From Siderastrea radians (Eukaryota; Cnidaria; Anthozoa; Scleractinia; Rhizangiidae), in NCBI GenBank assembly GCA_964017195.1, contig OZ024887.1, positions 61,798,811 to 61,862,810 on the forward strand: DNA of 64,000 nucleotides. Reading direction: 5' to 3'. The notes under the pieces were generated by a model. The model searched no databases, was not told where the DNA came from, and worked only from the letters and a program-made list of their open reading frames with translations. A program made the translations under genes and the position numbers. Of the stretch, positions 45,428-54,813 are shown piece after piece (within the stretch, counting starts at the first letter, position 1; each line of letters starts with the position of its first letter).

Positions 45428-45569
45428 TTGTAACATCAGTTACTCTCCAGTTGAACTTTCTGTCATGAAACTGTTGTTCAATGGAACCGTAGTTGAGTTT
45501 TCTATGCCATTAAAATGTTTTTGTTACGTAGAACTTTGAATGTATGCTCATATAATGGCGTTAAAAACT

Positions 45570-45695
45570 ACCATTTGTTGTCTCATATATTTCGAACGGA
45601 GTCTGTGAAATATAATGAGAATTATACTAGGGCCGCTAAGCGGCCTGAAGTAATAATTCGGATTATATAAACAGACGAAGTGAGAAATATATGAG
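45570..45695. repeat. DIRS internal complementary region
   Basis: ACCATTTGTTGTCTCATATA through CTGTGAAATATAAT mirrors the left outer end. ATGAGAATTATACTAGGGCC through GAAATATATGAG mirrors the right outer end. It acts as template to complete the termini in the DIRS replication model (established knowledge). It also holds the hairpin GGGCCGCTAAGCGGCC. Confidence 0.9.
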
Positions 45696-45756
45696 CATCC
45701 CTCCCTTTGCCCATCCCTGGCATGGGTCTCCTTTTACCTGTTTATCGTATGGCGTC

Positions 45757-45992
45757 AAAAAGCCACCGAAGCATCACGGGACCACGAGACCTAGGTCCCA
45801 GGGCCCTGTGGGTATACCCAGGCCCCTTTTGCTTTTATGGGGGATCTACCCCTTCTATGCGTTAAAAAGTGGTTTGAAGCACTAACTGGGGAATTCCTAC
45901 CATTTGTTGTCTCATATATTTCTCACTTCGTCTGTTTATATAATCCGAATTATTACTTCAGGCCGCTTAGCGGCCCTAGTATAATTCTCATT
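45757..45992. repeat. DIRS right inverted terminal repeat
   Basis: The inner part (AAAGCCACCGAAGCATCACG to CATTTGTTGTCTCATATATT) mirrors the left repeat. The outer part (CTCACTTCGTCTGTTTATAT to ATAATTCTCATT) is right-specific and mirrored in the internal region. The element ends at ATT, 45992. Confidence 0.9.
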
Positions 45993-46660
45993 TTAGAGCT
46001 AACATAATGCAAGAAAAGGATCAAAAATCATTTTTTGACTTATACAGTGGCTCTAAAGAAATTCACTTCTTGGAGAAGTTTGGAATCGGGCTTGTTATTC
46101 TGAAAAAGGTGTTATGCATTGTGTCATTGCATTGACCACATCAAAAGTTACACGTGTTGTCTCCCATTGCAAACTTACACAGACAATCAACAGGTAAACT
46201 GCTTTTTTGAGTTCAGGATTTTGATTAATTTATCATTAAATAGTGCCTCATCTTCACAATTTCCAAGCAGAAAAGAAATATCCTTACAGCATAATTCTTG
46301 CTCAATCAGTGTTCAAAGCTGCGTTTGATTGCTGTTTATACCTCAAGATGCAATGCGTGACTGGACACAATATTTTTAATAGCACTTTTAGTGTAGGAAT
46401 TTCAAGTTTACCCCACATTCAAGACGATTAAAAATTTCTCAGTTCCAGATCGTTTAAGGTGAAGTCTTTTAATATATGACTGGCTGAAGAATCAGTTTTA
46501 ATTGTAACTTCAGAGACATTTAAAATGCTCAAAATAAAACATCTAGTAGTGACCTCTAGTAGAGTTTCTTTGATGTCTCGATCTTATGACAGGATTAGCA
46601 AAAACAACCAATAACTTTCACTTCATGAGAAAAATGCTAGGTTTCTCACGACTACTTTTC
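45993..46660. other. Unassigned flank right of the DIRS element
   Basis: If the element split a gene, the continuation of the sequence before 41061 starts here. I see no clear coding frame (two short plus frames at 46119-46431 lack domains). Confidence 0.3.
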
Positions 46661-46951
46661 AATGCCAGAAAATCCAAGAAAGCCTGGCTAACATCTTAGT
46701 GGCCAGGAAAGCCGAGTTTTTTTTTTTTTTTTTTTTTTGGCCAAGGTTGCCAAGAAAGTCTGGCCTTGGAACTAACATGGCCGAGAAAGCCGGACTTTTG
46801 TGGCCAAGGTTGCCAAGAAAACTTGGCCATGGCCAGGCTTGCCAGGCTTTACCAGGCCACATTTTCCCGGTAAGCTTGGCCAAAAACCCGGAAAGCCTGG
46901 CCTGGCCAGGCTTTGCCAGGCTGGCCGGGTTTTTGACCGCGCTCCTGATGC
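46661..46951. repeat. Word cluster: GCCAAGAAAGCCTGGCC
   Basis: AAAGCCTGGC, TGGCCAAGGTTGCCAAGAAA, CTTGGCCATGGCCAGGCTTG and GGCCTGGCCAGGCTTTGCCA recur in direct and inverted form, split by a T22 run at 46718-46739. It ends GACCGCGCTCCTGATGCAAG GG; the reverse, CCCTTGCATCAGGAGC, is the same edge as at 40549. Confidence 0.75.
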
Positions 46952-48146
46952 AAGGGTAAGCAATACAAATTGAAGTGTTACAATGAGGATTCTAATGTAT
47001 ATGTTTGAGTAACTTACCTGATCAAGTGTTATGCATTTCTTTGCCATGTACAATGTGCATCAACAAACTGTTTTGCTGTAGAACTGGGAGTACATACAAT
47101 GTGTACATATGTAGAACCCTGAAGAAAAATATTCTGATTAATAAAACTTTGGCTCATAAACAATAAATTAAATTGCCATGCACTAATATTAAGCTAAGGT
47201 GAACGTAAACCATACTCTAATTCTATCTACACCACAGTACATGTAGTACAGTACTTTGCAGATCCTAGGAGATTGTTGAAGGAGCAATGTAGATGTATAT
47301 GCATGCAGAGGTTCAGTTTTAACTGAAATTTAACTTCTAGTATGTAACTAACAGTGTCAGCCATCTAGCCCAGTTGATTGTGTTACAGACTTTTCAATAA
47401 TTTTGCAATCAAAACAAGAATTAAGGTCATTCCCCCGAAATAAAATTTAACATATGATTTTTGTCAAACTTTCACAAGTTGTTATCTATCGTGCAATGTT
47501 TTGAAATATAAAATAAATAGAATAGGTCCCCATGTCCGTTCACGAGATAATTATTGTCTCAAGTTACCCCATAATTCCATGCAATTTCTCCTGACAAACA
47601 CATGTGTATTTGATCAGTTTATGCTACCTTCCATAGGAACAGGAAGCACATAATTAAAGCAAAACTTAAAACAATCTACTAGATGTGAAATACCGATAAC
47701 AAGGAACAATTTACTAGATGTTTTATGGCAGATGCTCGAAGCATCAGACGAAATTGACTTCAAACCTTCCTCACGTGCGTGTTCTCGAGGTCGTGATTTC
47801 ATCTCCAGCAGTAACCTTTTTTTTGAACATGTGTTTTTTTTTTCTAACTCTTTGAACAAAAAGAGGATGAACGGTAGGTCAAAAACAAGTGGAAAAAAAG
47901 ATAGGTCACCATGCTTGTTTAAGAGTAAATGACCTTTCTTTTCCCCAGTGAGCTTAGCCTCATAGGAAATCCATTACTCCCTGGACATGCGCATGCTGTG
48001 AGCGCGCGATAATGATGCCACAAATCGTGCGCATTAAGAATGCGCAATGCAATACAGGGCAATGACCTTAAAATAATTAGTGTGATACAAAAGATGTTCA
48101 GTAAGTTTAATTAATATTTGGTTCATGCCAGTCGTGCAAAGAACTT
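46952..48146. other. Non-coding stretch
   Basis: No gene seen. A minus frame at 47614-47859 and a plus frame at 47732-47932 have no domains. The sequence is AT-rich with a T-run near 47825-47840. Confidence 0.35.
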
Positions 48147-48155
48147 ACTAGAATC

Positions 48156-49373
48156 TAGCCTGCGAGCAGGCTCACTTAGTGTGCTATTCGTGCAAGTAAC
48201 TTGGCGGCGGAAGTCGGCAAGCAAAGCGGGCCGGCGAGAAGAATGGTGCAAGGAAAAGTGAGCCTGCAGAAAAGCCACTGAATTTTGAATTCTCCGCGTT
48301 CGTCTATGAACGCAGCATTCTGATTGGTTTGAAATGACACATGATAACAGACTTTATTATTGTGACAAATAACAAGCAAAGTGGTGTTACTGGTTGTCAC
48401 CTTTCTCGGTTTCTTAGACTGCGAGCACTCTCTTTCTTCTAATTTTAGCGAGAAGGAAAATAGGACAACTGTTCACAGTCTGTCAGTTTTTCAATCGATT
48501 CAATTTCTTAACGTGACTCAGCTGGTTGTGTCTGGTTAGCGATTGCAGTTTTGTGTAATTTTTTGGAATATCAGCCACACTGGTTTTAGTGCATTGTGGT
48601 TTTCAAGCCTATCTTCTTGGGATCTCTGTAATGACAGGAAATGTAACATCTTTTTTTGACCATGCAATGGGCATTATCTTGCAGTCATTGTTACACTGAG
48701 TTCGGTTATTTGTCATTGTGGGAAGATGGTATCGCTTGTTCCTGGATACAGATGTTTGCAACGCATAATGTAAGGGTAATTAGTCTTCTGAAGTAGCAGC
48801 TCGATACTCTTTGTTATTGCAAGTTTCATATCCCTGGAGTTTGATATTTTTAACTTCTACAGTGTATACTGATTTCGAATAGAACACATCTTTAAAATGT
48901 AGACTTTCAAAAAAGTCCTTTGTCCCATTTTATATGGTGCAGGACTTCGTCACTCCACCGCTTCGCAGCCTAAAAAGCTTGCTCCACTCACTTTACAGTT
49001 TTTGTGCCCTGAAACTCGTGAGGTCGACTTGTGGCAAGTCTAATTTAAACGCAGCAAAAATTGTCAACTGGGTTTATACATTGCAATTTTCTTTTACACT
49101 ATTCTGGCACATTCATAAAGAACTCGATCCTCTCGAGTGTGAAAATCTGCTGTGGTGTTTGTTTAAATTTTGCTTCGCTTGCTGATTGGTTAGATAATTG
49201 ATACAGACAGTTAAGACTTGTCACCTCACAGGGGCGGAATTCAAAATTCAACGGCTTTCGTGCAGGCTCACTTTTCCTCGCCCCTTTCTTCTCCCTGGCT
49301 CGCTTCGCTCACCGACTTCTGCCACCAAGATACTCACGCGAATAGCACACTAAGTGTGCCTGCTCACAGGCTA
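48156..49373. mobile_element. 1.2-kb non-autonomous TIR element with near-perfect 9-bp target duplication
   Basis: The left end TAGCCTGCGAGCAGGCTCAC and right end (reversed) TAGCCTGTGAGCAGGC start inverted repeats of about 145-150 bases (48156-48300 and 49225-49373), with GCGAATAGCACACTAAGTG and TTGAATTTTGAATTC in common. Flanks ACTAGAATC (48147-48155) and ACTAGAGTC (49374-49382) differ at one of nine bases. The core has no transposase-like frame (the longest is 83 codons, 48934-49185). The ends and duplication length fit a Mutator-like origin. Confidence 0.85.
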
Positions 49374-49382
49374 ACTAGAGTC

Positions 49383-49906
49383 AGTTCAACACACTTTACA
49401 CAGGGCACGAAATTGCGCCAAATACAGTTGCCAATGTGCCTAAACTTTCTGCATTGTCAACCAAATCCTGAAAATTAGTTGCCAAATTGGTAACAAGAAT
49501 TCTTCATCACACCCTACCCAAAGACCATGTGAATTTTTCAGTTATAAAATAGGGTTGGAAGGCCTGCACGACTCCTACTTCACATCTTTGTACACTGCAC
49601 TTTATATACATGTGTGTATCTCAGTCTTTCGACCAATGCTGCTTCTTGCATTTTTGTAGTGGGTTTAGTTTGGAGGATTTTCAAATGGTGACTGAATTGA
49701 CCTCGGATTGTCTGTTAAGCGACATATAAGGTATGTTGAATTTACCTCATTTAAGAACTCGATAGGTTTTTCAGCCTCTCATATTTGAATTTGTCACAGA
49801 CAATTATTAAAGAATCTAAATTACTATAATCTGCAACATGATGAGTTTCTTTCCTGATGTTTGTAATGCCCAGTCCGGCTTAATATTGTGTTTAATTCTG
49901 TCGCAG
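49383..49906. other. Unassigned, probably intronic
   Basis: No exon or repeat supported up to the acceptor at 49906. Confidence 0.3.
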
Positions 49907-49972
49907 GATGTTGTGTTTCGCATCAAGGAGTGTGATCCAAAGACCCCTTTCGTCAAGAAATTGAAGTTTTAA
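49907..49972 (+). CDS. Candidate small terminal exon
   Basis: The acceptor TTTAATTCTGTCGCAG is followed by an in-phase 21-codon frame DVVFRIKECDPKTPFVKKLK plus F and TAA. It is short, but basic and protein-like. The upstream exon is unknown and no domain can be named. Confidence 0.3.
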   Translation, partial: DVVFRIKECDPKTPFVKKLKF

Positions 49973-52184
49973 CATTTTTAAAGCTATGCAACGTGTAATA
50001 GATGGCTGAACTCTGCTTCAATCAAACATGTGTCTTTAACCCTTTTGACAACGTGAGTTTCATGTCTTGGGTTTTTATATGCCCACATGATAAATTATTG
50101 CTCAGTACATGTATCTAGGCACACACTGGACATTCACAAAATGCTGGGAACAAACCCATGAACCTCGTAGCCACTTTAAAATTGTTGATTGCAATGAAAA
50201 TCTTCCATATGCAAACCCCATAAAAAGGAAGCTTTTAGAAATGCACAAAATTCCACCTTAAGCCACTGGAGCATTGTCAAATGCAAATGGGAAAGACCTG
50301 AAGTTGCTATAATTATTCTAGGTCTCATTCTAATTTTATGAAATCATGTTGTTACATATCAGTACCTTTGATTTAAAAAATCAATAATATATTTAAATCA
50401 CACAAAACGTTTAAGAACTCATTCCTTCTAAATTGGCAAATGTATGTTCATTTCAAGTTCAATCGCCTTTGACTGGTCATTGAAGAACAATTTACAGATG
50501 AAGGCTTTTAATGAATTCAATTTAATGTGCTCACATATCTGAGAGAAACTGAATTGTTGCTTAGCGTGAAGGCAACATGAAATTACCTTCAACTAAACTT
50601 ATTATGAAAAGTGTTAGTCACTTTGCTAACACATGGCTTTGAATTCGTTATTACTTTTAACCAGTGAGAATTAACACTGTCCACCTTGGGGGCAATTTTA
50701 CTGAACAACGGCCCTTTTGATTTCTGTTCCTTGAAGAATTGCACGCTTTATACACTGTATTAAGGCTTGGTACACTCATTTGGCAGAATGTCGCAAAGAA
50801 GGGAACTAATTTGTTTAAGCCCTCGCTAGAAAATAAAATGTAAGTTACTCACCTTGAAATCGGTTAGTCTGTTTACAACCATCTTGAATCGAACAATTCA
50901 CCACCATCTTTACTATCAACTTCCACTAAAGCAATTTGGGTTGAGACTCACTTATCGTAAGCGAAAGTAGTCCAAAAGAATAGTGTAATAAACCATTTTC
51001 GCGTATCATAAACTTGCAACTCTTGGCACACCACCTCAACGTATTAAATTTGAAAATGGCCGCCTCGCCGGTTAGACAGCCATGCGACCGGGCCGCTTTC
51101 AAGAGGACATGTGATTTACAACCGCACGCTTGAAAATTGCAGGCGCGCGTAACCAGTGACCAGTGATTCTTTCCTGGAGTGTTTGTATTTGGTGGCTATC
51201 GCCGTGTCGTTTATGTACGCCAGAAAGGAAAACGTGGATAGTTTTTTATTCCAGTGGTTGAAGAGTTGTAGTATTCGATGCAGAGCTACCTTCTCTTACA
51301 TAAAGGTACAGTATTAATCTTTAATTTCTTGAACAGATTCTGAACTATGTCTTATGCAGTTGGACGCCATTGGGCCATTCCATCTAATGTATGCACCCCC
51401 ACTAAAAAGGGAGATGTTTTTGAGAGATCAAAGGAACCGACATAGCTACTCCTTCATAAATGACTTGTGAAACCCCTCCCTTCCCTTTAGGATTTCCCTG
51501 TACCTCAGCGGGAGTGAGGGGGGGGAGAGTTGCAGACATTACCTGGAATGTGCCCATTTTGTGTTGACAGAAAAGCCGAGTATGGCGCCCACACATAAAC
51601 ATCCTGTGAAAAAAAGGGAGCTTCATTTGAAACATATTCAAATTTTAATAATGAGTTACACTTTTACAGGAATATAGAATATAATTCGGAGATATCGACT
51701 TTTCTTGCCGTTGAATAGGTTGAATAAAAGAATTATTTGTATGCTCGAGTTTATACAGCTTTATATCATCAAGGAGCACTCTCGTTCTGCAACCAGTTCA
51801 GAAACGATCTTTACAACAGCTCGCTTTGTATACAGTGCAGCAGCACAAACATTAGTATTAATCAAACTGTTACTCAGTCAAAAGATTGGGTACAGCTGAC
51901 CCTGTGGTCGACAAGCAAAAAATTAAGAATATCTGACCCCATTTCCATGTCATTGAATGAGAATGGTCTCTTTTGTTCATATGCAAAACATTGATGCACT
52001 TATAAATAAGTTGCTGGGGTTCTAAAATCCCTTCCTCGACATTACCTACTGTTGTATTCATTTTCTTTACTAACATGAAATCCACAAGAAAGTGAAGTCA
52101 TTAGAGTGAAATAATCACAAGTCCTGTCGTCAATTGCATGATACGCTCTTAAAAGTCATTGTTGTGTAATTGTCTCCTAATAAT
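49973..52184. other. Non-coding stretch with a CpG-containing patch
   Basis: At 51050-51220 a locally GC-richer piece (AAAATGGCCGCCTCGCCGG, GGCGCGCGTAACC) could be a promoter or first exon. No donor or long frame confirms it. The rest is AT-rich without recognisable exons. Confidence 0.3.
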
Positions 52185-52189
52185 AATAT

Positions 52190-52660
52190 GTACTTATTGA
52201 CTGAGTGGGAGGGCAGGATGGGAAAGTATTTGGCTATAGCGCATGGAATACGGGCAGAGTAGTTCCATGCGCCATGACCGAGATCCAAATATTTTGCCGT
52301 CCGGCCTGACCTAACTTACAGCGTAGTCAAGAAGTATTTTATCATACCACCATTTTAAGGCTGAATTTGATTGGAAAGTTATGGAAAGGTCTTGATAAAT
52401 ACTAAATGAATGAAGACTTGCGTGCACACTATAGTAATCAGGTGACAATGTGTGCAGAGCTGGACAGCTCTTCTGGACCAGCTCACACCAACCTACATTA
52501 TGTACATGTATCTGCCCCTACACACATCATCTCCTGGGTATGTTTTCAATAAAATTGCATGAGTGAGGTCGTACGGTGGTATGATAATAGTATTTATTTG
52601 AAGGCATCATTTCATGACTTCTCGTTTACTTTTATTTTATTCTTTATTTTCAGAGGTAAA
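52190..52660. mobile_element. Composite MITE with nested palindromes
   Basis: GTGGGAGGGCAGGATGGGAA ... GCGCATGGAATACGGGCAGA is mirrored by TGGCGCATGGAA reversed and GCCGTCCGGCCTGACC (52205-52320). Further out, AGAAGTATTTTATCATACCACC and GGTGGTATGATAATAGTATT (52330 and 52574) form a second inverted pair. Exact ends are uncertain. The outer copy runs up to the candidate exon at 52654. Confidence 0.5.
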
Positions 52661-52768
52661 TTTCAATTGGCAAAGGAAGAGGACATTGTGGAAAAAAGTG
52701 TTCGTTCTCAAAGGGACTCTGCAAATCCATGCCTTGTACACTGCCTAACTTCAATGGAGTGTGGTTGA
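52654..52768 (+). CDS. Candidate terminal exon
   Basis: Acceptor TTTATTCTTTATTTTCAG is followed, with one leading base, by GKFQLAKEEDIVEKSVRSQR and DSANPCLVHCLTSMECG, then TGA. The acceptor is strong and the residues are well mixed. No family is recognised. Another frame gives a shorter alternative ending at 52745. Confidence 0.35.
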
Positions 52769-53199
52769 AGCTGTGTCATGAACAATTTTTTTAAAGATAC
52801 TTTATAGTTACTTGTGTCATGGACAATTTTTAAGGATGTACTTTTTTTGTAAACAGAAAATAGTAGCATAATAAGATGCTTTTGCTGCTTTGGTACATGT
52901 ATGTATTCATCCTTTATTCAGTTGGTGTCCTCAATTCAACAAGCGAACTAACACATAATTTATTCAAGGAATTTATTTATTTATTAATTTTTGAGTCATG
53001 TATGTGCCTTTCAATTTTGTTTGCCTGACCTGTCCTCAAAGGTTCAGGAATTAACCTCAATGTTTAGAAAACAAGTTAAGACTTGTTTGACCGTGTGATA
53101 CATTAAATGTCCTTTTTCATAACTTCCTGGAAGTTCCAAAGACATTTTACTGAAATATCCTCAACTTGAAGTCTGTCAAGTATTTAAGTCAGGGACTTA
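52769..53199. other. Non-coding flank
   Basis: No feature recognised. Confidence 0.3.
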
Positions 53200-53650
53200 A
53201 ATTTGCTATTCCAAGTAAATTGCCAATATTTCTCATATTTAATTTAGTCATTCCTATTTATTCTCATAAATTCCCAACCATTTTTATTAGCCCAAGCCAT
53301 TTAATTTAGCCATTCCCATATATTCTCAGACATTCCCAAGCCCTTTCATTATCAGTTTTGGTATTATTGGGAATTCCTAGGAATTTCTAATAATTCCAAG
53401 TACAGTTTTAACACATTGCCATAATTATATTTCCAGAAATTCCAAGCTTTTATGTTTTTCCTAATTTGCATGTCTTGGAATCGTTTGGAATTCCTAGGAA
53501 TTCCATCTTTTCTGGGAATTCAGTTCGCAAGGATTAGTAGACCACTTTCTGGATTTCCAAGTTTTCATGAGAAAGAAAACAGTCATGCCACAAATTCTAA
53601 GGCCTCAGGTTCAGCTCCTGGTTTTTCAAGGATTCCTAGTAATACCTTAT
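53200..53650. repeat. Word cluster: CATTCCCA / GGAATTCCTAGGAATT
   Basis: Starts as loose ATTCCAAG, CATTCC(T/C)AT and TATTCTCA words, then GGGAATTCCTAGGAATTTC, TGGAATTCCTAGGAATTCC and GGATTCCTAG. It is the mirror image in word order of the cluster at 38235-38620 (tight palindromes on one side, loose words on the other). The two may be opposite-orientation copies of one kind of locus. Confidence 0.65.
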
Positions 53651-54234
53651 TTACTTAGTCTTTTATGCCCCGAAATCAAAATTCATATTTTCCTTACTAG
53701 CCTTCTGTATTCCCTATGAAGCATGTTTAGAGAATTGTTTAAACATCAAAACATTTTATCTTTGGTGCTAGTTCCATTATTCTCATTTCCTGTATGCTTG
53801 ATCAAGCACATAGAGTGATGTTAAGATAAGAAATTAAATGCCTGTAACACCAGGCACATTTATTAAAAAGTGAGTTATTTTAAGTACTCACTCCCTATAG
53901 GAGGCATTTTATTAGTTCAAAACTTAATTAGCAAAATACTCGCACTGCGAAGAAACATTAGATATACTAAGTATATTAATATGAAAGTCAGGAAGTTCTA
54001 GGTTTTGTAGGTGTATGGTTACCAAACTAAGTTCAAGTTCCTCTCCAAACTTTTCAGAGGCAAATATCCAGATTTCCTAACCTTTAAAAAATCACACTTT
54101 CAAAGTACATGTAACTGAAATGACAATACAGTAAGACTGGTAAAAATATAGTAACTTTTTAAAGATTGGAAATATGGTGGTAAATCAAGGTCAGAGTTTT
54201 TTACTGGCTTTCAAAGCCTTTCAGGTAAGAACAT
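53651..54234. other. Unassigned, probably intronic
   Basis: No feature recognised. Confidence 0.3.
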
Positions 54235-54674
54235 ACCTGGGCTTTACACGAAAGCCAAGAATTCCTAGGCTTGGCTTACTTGAACTGTAACAGTCAATGC
54301 AAGTTTCCAGCTTTCCAGGAAAGCCTGGGTTTTTGTTCTGGGTTTCTTGGCTTTCCAGGAGTTAGCATGTCCTGCTTTTCCATGAAAGCCAGGAATTTCC
54401 ACACCTAGCACAGTCATTCCTGCCTTTCCTGGCTTTTCTGGGTCCGGTTTGTATGGACAAAATCCACGCTTTCCGCGAAAGCCCAGAGCCCTCTCCTGGC
54501 TTTCCAGGCTTTTCTTGGAAGAACATTCCGGTATTTCCAAGAAAGCCAGGAATTTCCATGCTTTCCTGGCTTTTCCAGGCTTTCCAGCGTCAAAAAAAGC
54601 AGGGAAAAGCCAAGAAAGCCAGGGTCTCCAGGCTTTTCCGGGGTTTCCGCGCTTTTCTTGGCTTTTTTTGGCAA
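54235..54674. repeat. Word cluster: GGCTTTCCAGGAAAGCC
   Basis: Roughly twenty copies of CCTGGCTTT(T/C)C, CTTTCCAGGAAAGCC and AGAAAGCCAGG in both orientations over 430 bases. Many pairs are true palindromes (CTTTCCAGG and AAAGCCTGG). All frames stay open on both strands because of the words, so the long apparent frames here are artefacts. Its right edge is the polypyrimidine tract and AG of the exon at 54676. Confidence 0.75.
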
Positions 54675-54675
54675 G

Positions 54676-54813
54676 GGACAGTGCGAGAGAACGACTATGC
54701 CAGACCTTGGAGGGAAGCACCCTCAGATCGAAGGGTGGCAGTTGCTAAAAAGCAACCAGAGATTTTTGTGCTTGAAGCGGTCCAATCTAAGAGCACTGAA
54801 AATGTCATTGCAG
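54676..54813 (+). CDS. BEN gene exon a
   Basis: Acceptor GGCTTTTTTTGGCAAG (alternatively GGGACAG, exon from 54682) and donor GCAG|GTAAAG. Its product is the charged TVRENDYARPWREAPSDRR segment. The acceptor is formed by the border of the word cluster. Confidence 0.6.

Larger units (their letters stand above)
41061..45992 (+). mobile_element. DIRS-type tyrosine-recombinase retrotransposon, structurally complete
   Basis: The 4.93-kb element has inverted terminal regions (about 41061-41253 and 45757-45992) and an internal complementary region at 45570-45695. The first half of that region is the reverse complement of the left outer end (41061-41109), the second half that of the right outer end (45900-45992). 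The two meet at a shared AAT/ATT triplet. This is the hallmark of DIRS elements, which integrate as circles by a tyrosine recombinase without target duplications. Between the ends lie gag-like, RT/RNase H/methyltransferase-like and recombinase frames. Amber codons interrupt the gag-like frame (42049) and the recombinase frame (44552). Near-perfect arm identity indicates a young insertion. It split the sequence following an AAGATGGCGG start-like motif at 41009. Confidence 0.92.

Noticed and set aside
46699..47053. Frames on both strands with Lys-Pro-Gly-Trp repeats
   Set aside because: Due to the GCCTGGCC word cluster and a T22 run. No independent support.
54265..54748. Long frames on both strands rich in Pro, Gly, Lys and Phe, collagen-like in appearance
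   Set aside because: They are produced by the repeated word CTTTCCAGGAAAGCC, which keeps many frames open. No signal peptide or splice support.
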